Assembly: GCA_947561585.1 (NCBI GenBank)
Contig: CANNZV010002298.1
Coordinates: 1 to 64,000 of the forward strand
Direction of reading: 5' to 3'
Length of the DNA: 64,000 nucleotides
DNA from: Caprella mutica
Lineage: Eukaryota; Arthropoda; Malacostraca; Amphipoda; Caprellidae
Shown here in pieces: positions 13,301 to 25,195 of the stretch. A program made the position numbers and the translations under genes. Positions within the stretch are counted from its first letter, which is position 1; each line of letters begins with the position of its first letter. Under the pieces are notes generated by a model. That model worked only from the letters and a program-made list of their open reading frames with translations, did no database searches and was not told the DNA's origin.

Positions 13301-16202
13301 CAACTGCAGTAGCTCCTCCTAGACACACTTGGCCTTTACAGTCTCATCAACTGCAGCACCTCCTCCTAGACACACTTGGCCTTTACAGTCTCATCAACTG
13401 CAGCACCTCCTCCTAGACACACTTGGCCTTTACAGTCTCATCAACTGCAGCACCTCCTCCTAGACACACTTGGCCTTTACAGTCTCATCATCTGCAGCAC
13501 CTCCTCCTAGACACACTTGGCCTTTACAGTCTCATCAACTGCAGCACCTCCTCCTAGACACACTTGGCCTTTACAGTCTCATCAACTGCAGCACCTCCTC
13601 CTAGACACACTTGGCCTTTACAGTCTCATCATCTGCAGCACCTCCTCCTAGACACACTTGGCCTTTACAGTCTCATCAAATGCAGCACCTCCTCCTAGAC
13701 ACACTTGGCCTTTGCAGTCTCATTAACTGCAGCACCTCCTCCTAGACACACTTGGCCTTTACAGTCTCATCATCTGCAGCACCTCCTCCTAGACACACTT
13801 GGCCTTTGCAGTCTCATCAACTGCAGTAGCTCCTCCTAGACACACTTGGCCTTTACAGTCTCATCAACTGCAGCACCTCCTCCTAGACACACTTGGCCTT
13901 TACAGTCTCATCAACTGCAGCACCTCCTCCTAGACACACTTGGCCTTTACAGTCTCATCAACTGCAGCACCTCCTCCTAGACACACTTGGCCTTTACAGT
14001 CTCATCAACTGCAGCACCTCCTCCTAGACACACTTGGCCTTTACAGTCTCATCAACTGCAGCACCTCCTCCTAGACACACTTGGCCTTTACAGTCTCATC
14101 AACTGCAGCACCTCCTCCTAGACACACTTGGCCTTTACAGTCTCATCAACTGCAGCACCTCCTCCTAGACACACTTGGCCTTTACAGTCTCATCAACTGC
14201 AGCACCTCCTCCTAGACACACTTGGCCTTTACAGTCTCATCAACTGCAGCACCTCCTCCTAGACACACTTGGCCTTTACAGTCTCATCAACTGCAGCACC
14301 TCCTCCTAGACACACTTGGCCTTTACAGTCTCATCATCTGCAGCACCTCCTCCTAGACACACTTGGCCTTTACAGTCTCATCAAATGCAGCACCTCCTCC
14401 TAGACACACTTGGCCTTTGCAGTCTCATTAACTGCAGCACCTCCTCCTAGACACACTTGGCCTTTACAGTCTCATCATCTGCAGCACCTCCTCCTAGACA
14501 CACTTGGCCTTTGCAGTCTCATCAACTGCAGTAGCTCCTCCTAGACACACTTGGCCTTTACAGTCTCATCAACTGCAGTATCTCCTCCTAGACACACTTG
14601 GCCTTTACAGTCTCATCATCTGCAGTAGCTTCTCCTAGACACACTTGGCCTTTACAGTCTCATCATCTGCAGTATCTCCTCCTAGACACACTTGGCCTTT
14701 ACAGTCTCATCATCTGCAGCACCTCCTCCTAGACACACTTGGCCTTTACAGTCTCATCAACTGCAGCACCTCCTCCTAGACACACTTGGCCTTTACAGTC
14801 TCATCAACTGCAGCACCTCCTCCTAGACACACTTGGCCTTTACAGTCTCATCAACTGCAGCACCTCCTCCTAGACACACTTGGCCTTTACAGTCTCATCA
14901 ACTGCAGCACCTCCTCCTAGACACACTTGGCCTTTACAGTCTCATCAACTGCAGCACCTCCTCCTAGACACACTTGGCCTTTACAGTCTCATCAACTGCA
15001 GCACCTCCTCCTAGACACACTTGGCCTTTACAGTCTCATCAACTGCAGCACCTCCTCCTAGACACACTTGGCCTTTACAGTCTCATCATCTGCAGCACCT
15101 CCTCCTAGACACACTTGGCCTTTACAGTCTCATCAAATGCAGCACCTCCTCCTAGACACACTTGGCCTTTGCAGTCTCATTAACTGCAGCACCTCCTCCT
15201 AGACACACTTGGCCTTTACAGTCTCATCATCTGCAGCACCTCCTCCTAGACACACTTGGCCTTTGCAGTCTCATCAACTGCAGTAGCTCCTCCTAGACAC
15301 ACTTGGCCTTTGCAGTCTCATCAACTGCAGTAGCTCCTCCTAGACACACTTGGCCTTTACAGTCTCATCAACTGCAGTATCTCCTCCTAGACACACTTGG
15401 CCTTTACAGTCTCATCATCTGCAGTAGCTTCTCCTAGACACACTTGGCCTTTACAGTCTCATCATCTGCAGTATCTCCTCCTAGACACACTTGGCCTTTA
15501 CAGTCTCATCATCTGCAGCACCTCCTCCTAGACACACTTGGCCTTTACAGTCTCATCAACTGCAGCACCTCCTCCTAGACACACTTGGCCTTTACAGTCT
15601 CATCAACTGCAGCACCTCCTCCTAGACACACTTGGCCTTTACAGTCTCATCAAATGCAGTATCTCCTCCTAGACACACTTGGCCTTTACAGTCTCATCAT
15701 CTGCAGTATCTCCTCCTAGACACACTTGGCCTTTACAGTCTCATCATCTGCAGCACCTCCTCCTAGACACACTTGGCCTTTACAGTCTCATCAACTGCAG
15801 CACCTCCTCCTAGACACACTTGGCCTTTACAGTCTCATCAACTGCAGCACCTCCTCCTAGACACACTTGGCCTTTACAGTCTCATCAAATGCAGCACCTC
15901 CTCCTAGACACACTTGGCCTTTGCAGTCTCATTAACTGCAGCACCTCCTCCTAGACACACTTGGCCTTTGCAGTCTCATCAACTGCAGTAGCTCCTCCTA
16001 GACACACTTGGCCTTTACAGTCTCATCAACTGCAGTAGCTCCTCCTAGACACACTTGGCCTTTGCAGTCTCATCATCTGCAGTATCTCCTCCTAGACACA
16101 CTTGGCCTTTACAGTCTCATCAACTGCAGCACCTCCTCCTAGACACACTTGGCCTTTACAGTCTCATCAACTGCAGCACCTCCTCCTAGACACACTTGGC
16201 CT
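7321..16202 (+). repeat. 47-bp minisatellite array (about 189 units, 8.9 kb)
   Basis: The unit contains ACAGTCTCATCAACTGCAG, then a variable tetramer (CACC, TATC or TAGC), then CTCCTCCTAGACACACTTGG. Recurrent variants include AACTGCAG, ATCTGCAG or AAATGCAG; TTTACAG or TTTGCAG; and CATCAAC or CATTAAC. The order of variants repeats over long distances, showing higher-order duplication: blocks near 8.2-8.7 kb recur 3055 bp later, and blocks near 8.8-9.5 kb recur 3290 bp later. Both strands carry stop codons, so the array is non-coding. Most units carry a CTGCAG site. Confidence 0.98.
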
Positions 16203-17187
16203 CGGTATGAAGAGGTAACGGGTGGTATGGGGGTATATCTGTATTATTTATATGAATTTAGGGCAATGTCACTAATTATATATTGATGCCCTGTACTTAT
16301 AATACCATATTTTATGTCCCAAACTAATCAATAAATTAACTTAAATCTAAAGGATTATTAAATCATTATTGGTTACTTCAATTGAAATGAAGAATGTGGT
16401 AAAGAAATGTGTTATGGAATGCTTTATCCAAACGTTTGATGAAAAAGTTTCTGCTCCTTTCAAACACTATTGTGAATTATTTGTGAAAATTATTCAATGA
16501 AAATGATTTTTTTATTTTTATACAACCGTTAGTGGAATAAAAAATTATTTATTTCCGTTAGATATTCTTTCATATCCAAAATTTGTTAATTAGTCAGTTC
16601 CATATATAAACAGCCATTATTTACTATTTAATTACTTTGTACAGTTAGACTATGATTTCAAATATCAAAATATTTATGTTTTGTTTGCAAGAAATTTGAA
16701 AACCCAATTAAAAAAGTATTACAATTATAAAAAAAATAAATTTTAAGTATTTATTTGCAAGCTGGAGTTTCTCTCTCTAGTGTGGCAATTTATTGGTATT
16801 ATTTAATTGAGATGGTTTACACTATAGATGTTTATGTCTCTATTCTTTAGTGCTGGTATAAAATGTAGCACTAAATTACAGTGCTAGAATTAGCTAATGT
16901 GCTTCCTCATTAGAATTATGAAGCTGCACTTTCCCTACACTGTGAGTGCTTATACAATGAAGTGGTGTTTGGAACATAGTAACACTTCTATATTTGCAAC
17001 TTCATTAAATTATGAAAATATAGTAGAAGTAATATATTCAAATGAAAACTAAATATATTCCTGAGTTGTATTTCGCCTTATTCATGAGTGAAGATTGTAA
17101 GAGTGGCTAAAGAATGAAAATAATTTACACACAGGATATATAGATTATAGGCAAAATAATGGATAAATTGGCGAGATTCTAAACCCT
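16203..17187. other. AT-rich sequence, nothing recognised
   Basis: About 985 bp of AT-rich sequence with no tandem repeat, inverted-repeat element or convincing reading frame that I can see. Confidence 0.7.
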
Positions 17188-17852
17188 CAGTGTTGGCTCT
17201 CCATTGGCTCAGTGTTGGCTCTCTATTGGCTCAGTGTTGGATCTCCATTTGCTCAGTGTTGGCTCTCTATTGGCTCAGTGTTGGCTCTCTATTGGCTCAG
17301 TGTTGGCTCTCTATTGGCTCAGTGTTGGCTCTCTATTGGCTCAGTGTTGGCTCTCTATTGGCTCAGTGTTGGCTCTCTATTGACTCAGTGTTGGCTCTCC
17401 ATTGGCTCAGTGTTGGCTCTCAATTGACTCAGTGTTGGCTCTCTATTGGCTCAGTGTTGGCTCTCTATTGGCTCAGTGTTGGCTCTCTATTGGCTCAGTG
17501 TTGGCTCTCTATTGGCTCAGTGTTGGCTCTCTATTGACTCAGTGTTGGCTCTCCATTGGCTCAGTGTTGGCTCTCTATTGGTTCAGTGTTGGCTCTCCAT
17601 TGGCTCAGTGTTGGCTCTCAATTGACTCAGTGTTGGCTCTCCATTGGCTCAGTGTTGGCTCTCCATTGGCTCAGTGTTGGCTCTCCATTGGCTCAGTGTT
17701 GGCTCTCTATTGGCTCAGTGTTGGCTCTCTATTGACTCAGTGTTGGCTCTCCATTGGCTCAGTGTTGGCTCTTTATTGGTTCAGTGTTGGCTCTCCATTG
17801 GCTCAGTGTTGGCTCTCCATTGGCTCAGTGTTGGCTCTCCATTGGCTCAGTG
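17188..17852 (+). repeat. 22-bp minisatellite array (about 30 units)
   Basis: The unit is CAGTGTTGGCTCTCCATTGG plus CT. CCATTGG and CTATTGG versions alternate, with occasional ATTGACT or ATTGGTT. All three plus-strand frames are free of stop codons, so artificial frames with leucine/serine/tryptophan-rich 22-residue periods appear. No unique coding sequence flanks it. Confidence 0.98.
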
Positions 17853-18478
17853 ACTCAATTTCCGCAGAGGCAACGGCTTAAATGGGCTGTAGAATATTCA
17901 CACTACAATGAATTTTATTGCTTCTTATGCTCTGCTAGAATGAACACAGAAAAATAAATAATAAACTGCACCATCATCTTACACACCAAAAGAACATTTT
18001 ATATTCTGGCTATGCAGAGTTATGAGTTATTCAACGGTTACACATTATCGATCATTTAAGAAAAAATATATAATTTAACAGTTTAACTCCTATGCCAATT
18101 GCAAAAACGTTAAATGTTAAATTAATTGACTTCAACTTTCGATGAAGTGTAATCATTCTATTACTGGTAGTTCTCCCTGTAGAATAATTCACATCCCTAT
18201 TACTAACAATACCACGTAATTATGAGCTAAAATATGCCATATGGTGTGTTTCGTCACACATTTTTTATCTTATGACAAATATCCAAGCCGGTAAATTCTG
18301 CATGAAATAACAGGGCCAATTATTCCAATCAAGATTGGCCATTATATAATTATCAACACCTAAAATAGAGCATGATGGACAGGCCTCTCACAGAGTGATA
18401 GTCAGTCTCATACCAGCGCAAGAGTTACCAATACTAGTAACAACAATAGGTTACTAGGGTAATCACTAATGAGTTATA
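17853..18478. other. Unique AT-rich sequence, no gene seen
   Basis: Nothing recognisable. It separates the 22-bp array from the small MITE at 18479. Confidence 0.6.
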
Positions 18479-18660
18479 CAGTGTGTCCACAAAAAAATGT
18501 ATCCACTGCCATTGAATCTAAGAACCAGACTTTGTATAACTTGTCAATTATTACTTATAGTAGTTATTGCATATCTATGGCACCAATATTATGCAGTTTA
18601 TTGAACTTAATGATGAACATGCCTTTTCAACTGCAGTGAATACACTTTTAGTGAACACTG
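18479..18660. mobile_element. Small MITE, 182 bp, TA target duplication
   Basis: The left end reads CAGTGTGTCCACAAAAAAAT and continues GTATCCACTGCCATTGAA. The right end, on the opposite strand, reads CAGTGTTCACTAAAAGTGTA and continues TTCACTGCAGTTGAA. TA flanks both ends (18477-18478 and 18661-18662), consistent with a mariner-type non-autonomous element. The interior has no coding capacity. Confidence 0.75.
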
Positions 18661-19099
18661 TACATTGAGGTGAGTAACAGTTCTGATATTTGAAGAGAAC
18701 AGTTTGAGATTATTATGGCCCATGCCTTTCAAAGAAAATTAAGAACTTGCATCTTTCTATTAGTTATTGTAGTTAAATAGTATATGAAAATAATAATATT
18801 TATTATTTTGCTGTAAACTATTATAAATAATAGTATACGACAACTGCAGGCATCTGTAAATAGAGACTTTTAAATCCTATATAGATAGCTACAGCATAAA
18901 ATAATGTTCCCATTCTTCATCAACTTCACATATTTCGAACTGCTTCCTTCTAAGAATATCTAATCAATTATTTGCTGTATTCGATCAGGAGTTAACACTT
19001 CCCCCCCCCCCCCCCTAAATCTAGGGTCTCTCGTCAAGCACGATGAGACCCTCACAGTTTCATGAGCTACTATTGGCAGTGACTGCACTGGTCTGTGAG
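18661..19099. other. Unique sequence with a 15-C homopolymer
   Basis: A run of 15 cytosines lies at 19001-19015. Its length in the assembly may be unreliable. Otherwise this is plain sequence leading into the inverted 32-bp array. Confidence 0.7.
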
Positions 19100-19755
19100 T
19101 GATAGTACATCATCACAGTGACTCTTTGCTCTGATAGTACATCATCACAGTGACTCTTTGCTCTGATAGTACATCATCACAGTGACTTTTTGCTCTGATA
19201 GTACATCATCACATTAACTCTTTTCTCTGATAGTACATCATCACAGTGACTCTTTTCTCTGATAGTACATCATCACAGTGACTCTTTTCTCTGATAGTAC
19301 ATCATCACAGTGACTCTTTTCTCTGATAGTACATCATCACAGTGACTCTTTTCTCTAATAGTATATCATCACAGTGACTCTTCTCTCTGATAGTACATCA
19401 TCACAGTGACTCTTTTCTCTGATAGTACATCATCACATTAACTCTTTTCTCTGATAGTACATCATCACAGTGACTCTTTTCTCTGATAGTACATCATCAC
19501 AGTGACTCTTTTCTCTGATAGTACATCATCACAGTGATTCTTTTCTCTGATAGTACATCATCACAGTGACTCTTTTCTCTGATAGTACATCATCACAGTG
19601 ACTCTTTTCTCTGATAGTACATCATCACAGTGACTCTTTTCTCTGATAGTACATCATCACAGTGACTCTTTTCTCTGATAGTACATCATCACAGTGACTC
19701 TTTTCTCTGATAGTACATCATCACAGTGACTCTTTTCTCTGATAGTACATCATCA
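19100..19755 (-). repeat. 32-bp minisatellite array, copy 2, inverted (about 20 units)
   Basis: Units read TGATAGTACATCATCACAGT followed by GACTCTTTTCTC on the plus strand, the reverse complement of the family at 1-1264 and 34698-36083. The left-hand units carry a private TTTGCTCTG variant. Two units have CACATTAACTC in place of CACAGTGACTC. The flanks do not match those of the other two arrays. Confidence 0.97.
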
Positions 19756-20446
19756 ACAATCTCTTGCAATTATTATTTAAATTTCTTCAACTGCATCTAT
19801 TAAATGGATATAATTCATTGAATCAGAATTAATAGAAATTGTTAATATTTACATCAGTTTTAATTTTTAGATCTATTTAGAATAGGTAAGGCTAGAGAAT
19901 TGACAGTTAGTTTGTGAAGGTGGGCAGGGGTGGAGAGAGTGTCTGTTTTGTGGCTGGCAATAGCTCATAATAGATGATAATAAGTACTGGAGAGGGAGTA
20001 ATAGCTGCTCAACTCCGCCAAATGATACTAAATGATGGATGAAGAACTCTCGGCACATCTATAGCAAGGTGGTCATTACAATACTCCACAGCTCTGTATA
20101 CCCCTTAAAGCACTCACTGTCCCGATAATTCACCACATTACAGTACGTAATATAACGTACATATTTACGCAGTCAAAAATTAAGAGTGCAAGGAAAATGC
20201 ATTGGCAGTTACAATAGAGTGACTAAATTTCGAATAAATTGTCAAAGATGAAGATCGCGCGATAAATAAATAGTCTCAAAATGAAATTTTAGTGACGAGT
20301 ATTCCGAACTTGTTTTAATACCTTTATTATACTCAAGCTATCGTATACTGGGTCATATATTAGATCATGTTTAGGTATATAGTTCTGTACCTGTATAGTG
20401 TAGCCTTGTGTTATGTACCACTTCTGGGGTCTGAGAATAGACACTA
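19756..20446. other. Unique sequence, no gene seen
   Basis: No recognisable protein, RNA or repeat. Minus-strand frames of about 60 codons at 19873-20058 and 20289-20477 are of chance length, and the second runs into the adjacent MITE. Confidence 0.6.
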
Positions 20447-20738
20447 TAGGCAGACCCCGCTTCAAGTCAAAAATCATACCTCACATTAACTTGGAAATAG
20501 AAATTAAATCGGGGCAGACATCGCTGTAAGTTTAGCATTGTTACTAAAATATGTTCCTTTTTCATCAACAAAAATCAAAGAATGTTTGCATGGTACACTA
20601 ATACTATGTACCATATTTTGTATGGTTCCTTCAATGTGAATAAAATTGTTTAGAAATAATTTTCCTGTATAACTGAAGTAAGTAAGCTCGGGGAGAACTC
20701 CGCTTTAAGTCGTCCTGTTATATAAACGGGTCTGCCTG
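20447..20738. mobile_element. MITE, about 292 bp, TA target duplication
   Basis: The left end reads TAGGCAGACCCCGCTTCAAG. The right end, on the opposite strand, reads CAGGCAGACCCGTTTATATA. TA flanks both sides (20445-20446 and 20739-20740). A CCGCTTYAAGTC motif occurs near both ends in the interior. Short terminal repeats and the TA target suggest a Tc1/mariner-type non-autonomous element. The terminal match is only about 13 bp. Confidence 0.6.
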
Positions 20739-20869
20739 TATAGCTTAATCATTTATTTTTCTATTTCCATAATTTGGAAACTGATTTAATTAATGTCTAT
20801 ACTTGGAAATGAAAGTGTGATTATCTTTTTGTTGTCATAAATATGTAAATACACATTTCAGAAAATATG

Positions 20870-22328
20870 TACAGTATCTACAGGCCTCTCTATCTACAGT
20901 GTCTACAGGCCTCTCTATCTACAGTGTCTACAGGCCTCTCTATCTACAGTGTCTACAGGCCTCTCTATCTACAGTATCTACAGGCCTCTCTATCTACAGT
21001 GTCTACAGGCCTCTCTATCTACAGTGTCTACAGGCCTCTCTATCTACAGTGTCTACAGGCCTCTCTATCTACAGTGTTTACAGGCCTCTCTATCTACAGT
21101 GTCTACAGGCCTCTCTATTTACAGTGTCTACAGGCCTCTCTATCTACAGTGTCTACAGGCCTCTCTATCTACAGTGTCTACAGGCCTCTCTATCTAAAGT
21201 ATCTACAGGCCTCTCTATCTACAGTGTCTTCAGGCTTCTCTATCTACAGTATCTACAGGCCTCTCTATCTACAGTGTCTTCAGGCTTCTCTATCTACAGT
21301 ATCTACAGGCCTCTCTATCTACAGTGTCTTCAGGCTTCTCTATCTACAGTGTCTACAGGCTTCTCTATCTACAGTGTCTACAGGCCTCTCTATCTACAGT
21401 ATCTACAGGCCTCTCTATCTACAGTGTCTTCAGGCTTCTCTATCTACAGTATCTACAGGCCTCTCTATCTACAGTGTCTTCAGGCTTCTTTATCTACAGT
21501 GTCTACAGGCTTCTCTATCTACAGTATCTACAGGCCTCTCTATCTACAGTGTCTTCAGGCTTCTCTATCTACAGTATCTACAGGCCTCTCTATCTACAGT
21601 GTCTACAGGCTTCTCTATCTACAGTGTCTACAGGCTTCTCTATCTACAGTGTCTACAGGCCTCTCTATCTACAGTATCTACAGGCCTCTCTATCTACAGT
21701 GTCTTCAGGCTTCTTTATCTACAGTGTCTACAGGCTTCTTTATTTACAGTGTCTACAGGCTTCTCTATCTACAGTGTCTTCAGGCTTCTCTATCTGCAGT
21801 GTCTACAGGCCTCTCTATCTACTGTGTCTACAGGCCTCTCTATCTACAGTGTCTTCAGGCCTCTCTATCTACAGTGTCTTCAGGCCTCTCTATCTACAGT
21901 GTTTACAGGCCTCTCTATCTACAGTGTCTACAGGCCTCTCTATCTACAGTATCTACAGGCCTCTCTATCTACAGTGTCTTCAGGCCTCTCTATCTTCAGT
22001 GTCTTCAGGCCTCTCTATATACAGTGTTTACAGGCCTCTCTATCTACAGTGTCTACAGGCCTCTCTATCTACAGTATCTACAGGCCTCTCTATCTACAGT
22101 GTCTACAGGCCTCTCTATCTACAGTGTCTACAGGCCTCTCTATCTACAGTGTCTACAGGCTTCTCTATCTACAGTGTCTACAGGCTTCTCTATCTACAGT
22201 GTCTACAGGCCTCTCTATCTACAGTGTCTACAGGCTTCTCTATCTACAGTGTCTACAGGCCTCTCTATCTACAGTGTCTACAGGCTTCTCTATCTACAGT
22301 GTCTACAGGCCTCTCTATCTACAGTGTC
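20870..22328 (+). repeat. 25-bp minisatellite array (about 58 units)
   Basis: The unit is GTCTACAGGCCTCTCTATC plus TACAGT. Common variants are ATCTACAGG, GTCTTCAGG and GGCTTCTC. In places these alternate as 50-bp dimers, for example around 21229-21330. All three plus frames lack stop codons, giving artificial frames of up to 489 codons with a 25-residue period. The plus strand of each unit carries CTCTCTATCTACAG, which resembles a 3' splice-site sequence. Confidence 0.98.
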
Positions 22329-22512
22329 AGACCTAACTGTGTGTGTAAGTGCATTAGTTTCTCCCTAATGAGTCTCCAGATCATTAGTACTAACAAGCTG
22401 CCTGACTTATCATTTGCTAATTAATTAACCTCTTCATTTGAATTGTGTCTGTGACTCCTATACTATTTTCCAGGCGATGGTTACAAGAGAGTTAGCAGTA
22501 ACGCTAGTAATC

Positions 22513-22660
22513 GAAGTTACGAATTATCGGTCACTTTCATATCTTCGGTCATAGAACAAAAAACTATTTTAATAATTACTATTTAATTATAATTATTTTT
22601 ATTATATCGTTTTTCTTATATGACCGAAGATGTAAAAGTGACCGATAATTTGCAACTTCC
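22513..22660. mobile_element. Fold-back palindrome (about 148 bp), MITE-like hairpin
   Basis: The left arm contains ATTATCGGTCACTTTCATAT followed by CTTCGGTCATA. The right arm is its near-perfect reverse complement (TATGACCGAAGATG, then AAAAGTGACCGATAAT). The arms are about 50 bp each, separated by an AT-only loop. Arms begin GAAGTTAC and end GCAACTTCC. No target duplication is clear. It is most likely a fold-back MITE, and a transcript would form a long hairpin. Confidence 0.75.
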
Positions 22661-25062
22661 CCACCATGTATAAGCTTATGGTACACAATGGGTAAAAGAA
22701 TCAATAGTTTTATTATTGAGTTTTTGATGAGCTTTATTATCCCAGGAATTTAGGAGTTTTTACTGTGATATTATAGGAATATCCCAGGAATAAATCCTTC
22801 TTGCCTGGGATACATGGTGAAAATAGTACCTTTGAGATTTAAATAAAGAATTAATATAATTTTTGAATCTGATAAAAAGTTAGATTTTGAATGACTTTTA
22901 TATGCATTCTTATAAAATAAATTGTTTATGTTATTAAACGAATCAATATACCAACAAAACGCGAACGATTATTAGCGTAGTCATTTCGAAATTCATCTCC
23001 AATAGTATTTTTTCTAACAATATTTCATTTATTCTATTTAATATTCATAGAAAAATATTCGCTTGTTTATATTTTGAGAATCAATTTGCTCTCTAATTTT
23101 TAATCTCGAGAGAAAAATTGCCCCACCATTTGCCGTCTCACGTATCTTTTTGGCTGGCTTCCCTAATCCCTTTGATATTCACATGACAACTGGCGAAGAC
23201 TTTCCCCCTACATCACTATAATTAACCAGCGGCAACGCCAAATCAGTGGTGAGCAGACAAAACGACAGAGACCATACATCTAAAACCGGTGACACTTCTA
23301 ATCAACATTAGCAATCCCCTCTCTGATTTAATCCGCCCAATATGTTGTAAATAACACCAAATCAGGTCTTTCCGTATCGACACTTTCCAGTCCTTGGCTT
23401 AAGTTGACTTCAGAGTGTCTTATTTTGATTTAGTTTCAGTGCGGTGAGCAAGAAAAGGAAGTGTCTCTTCGTAGTGATGATGACAGATTGTCAGCAGACA
23501 TGAAGTCTGTGCCACCACAGGGACAGATTTAGTGAGGTGCTAATCAACAAGTGTGATTTTTATGGCTCGTCATGAGGTGACAGCAATGGTATTAGCACCA
23601 AGCGACCAGCACACTTCCACCAGCAGAACAATAGTCCATCAAGTGAAAGTGGCTTGAGAAGAATGTGAGTGTATTACATGCCATGGCGTGGGATGAATCT
23701 TAAGTTTACTTTAGTCCTCATAAAATATATGTGCGCAGGACTATAAAGAACAATATTACCTGCACATATTCGTTATTGACGAACACATATACTTTTATTC
23801 ACTCATAATTTTCGTATACACGAATGTAAAAAATGCCACTGTGTAATTTTCGTAATACAAAACATGTTCAACAGTCTCGCAAAGGTACCTAGGTTTCCAC
23901 GTTTCTCTGAATTTGTTGATGTGTCCGAGCTGTCATAAAGATTGGGCAATAAACTGAAACTTAATGTGTTGTCATTAGAAAATTTATGTGTTGCCTAACT
24001 GGCACATTTGATGCTAGCTGACTTATGTCTTCATTTTACACAATTGATTTAGGGTGTAGTGATTTCTCGATGGTGATACCTAATACTGTTCATACTAACG
24101 TACCTATGCAATATGAAAACTTCTTGGAGTGGAGTATCGATAAATGTTTAGCAATCCAGTAGTAAGATAAGAGTTCCAAATTAGTGTAGTAGTTACTAGT
24201 ATAATATGACAGCTGTCACTCAAGCATCGTAAATCTCATCAAAATGTGGACAGCAGCAAACTAGGCGTTTGTGCCTCTAATAATTGGCTCCTGGAGTTAA
24301 GATAATGTCAGAGACACCAATGAGCTTTGTTCATTGCAGTAATTGGCTAAATTAAGTGGCACATGCTTTATTCGATGAATTTGTGATAGATAATGGATTA
24401 CTTGGGGCTTCAGGGCATGTCAAGAACCTATAAAGAAAGCTACGTGACAAAATGTGGCCTATATTTCATTCGCCTGTTCATCAATTTAACATCAGTGATT
24501 TAGAATGGTACGTACTCCATCTATATTAAGCAAGGCCTTGCAGTACCCTTGGCCAAGACACTTCATAATAATATTAACTAGAAATACACTCCAAAAGGAG
24601 TTTTTCGTGGAAAATCTTGATATTTATTAAAATGTTTCATTGTTTTTTTTTATTGTGCAACTGTTAAAATTAAGACCGTCTGATTATATAACATTTACCG
24701 CATGTTTGAGCCACACTTTCCTTTCTTTATTAGCTGCAAAGGTGAAGAGTAATGCATGTATAAATCCATTAAAAGCATTCTCTTTATATCACAATTAGGC
24801 AATTGTACCAATTACAAGTGGAATGGGAACAATCCACCTGTTATTGATTTGCCAGGAATTCATTCTCAAACTATTAAGGTTATTATAGATTGAGATGTAC
24901 TTTGTTATGTGAAACCTATTGTAAATTATGTACAGTTTATAACCATAGCTACGTACAACAACATTGTTTGTTCACTATATAATAATAACACGAAAAAAAA
25001 AATATTTAACTCGATGTGTGATATTTTATTTGAAACTGTTTGAATCAACAGAAAATGACGAA
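22661..25062. other. Unique higher-complexity sequence, possible host regulatory DNA
   Basis: There are no tandem repeats and no long reading frame. From about 23100 to 23700 the base composition is more balanced than the surroundings. Short transcription-factor-like motifs are present, including TTTTATGGC followed by GTGACAGC near 23551-23583 and the 12-bp palindrome TGACAGCTGTCA at 24207-24218. No exon can be supported. That this is conserved non-coding DNA is an inference. Confidence 0.4.
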
Positions 25063-25195
25063 TACAGTGTGTATATTCCACACACACACTGTGTGTCTTC
25101 CACACACTTAGTGTGTATATTACACACACACAGAATGTATATTCCACACACACAGTGTGTATATTCCACACACCTACACACACACACGTACAGCA
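25063..25195. repeat. Degenerate CA/TG-rich repeat with GTGTATATTCCACAC units
   Basis: About five imperfect copies of AGTGTGTATATTCCACACAC spaced by roughly 27-30 bp, with variants (TCTTCC, TATTAC), ending in a CACACACACAC tract. Each copy is partly self-complementary. Confidence 0.85.

Noticed and set aside
20867..22424. Three overlapping plus-strand frames of up to 489 codons with a 25-residue period
   Set aside because: Same reason: a stop-free 25-bp unit translated in all three frames. No signal for a real start or gene context.
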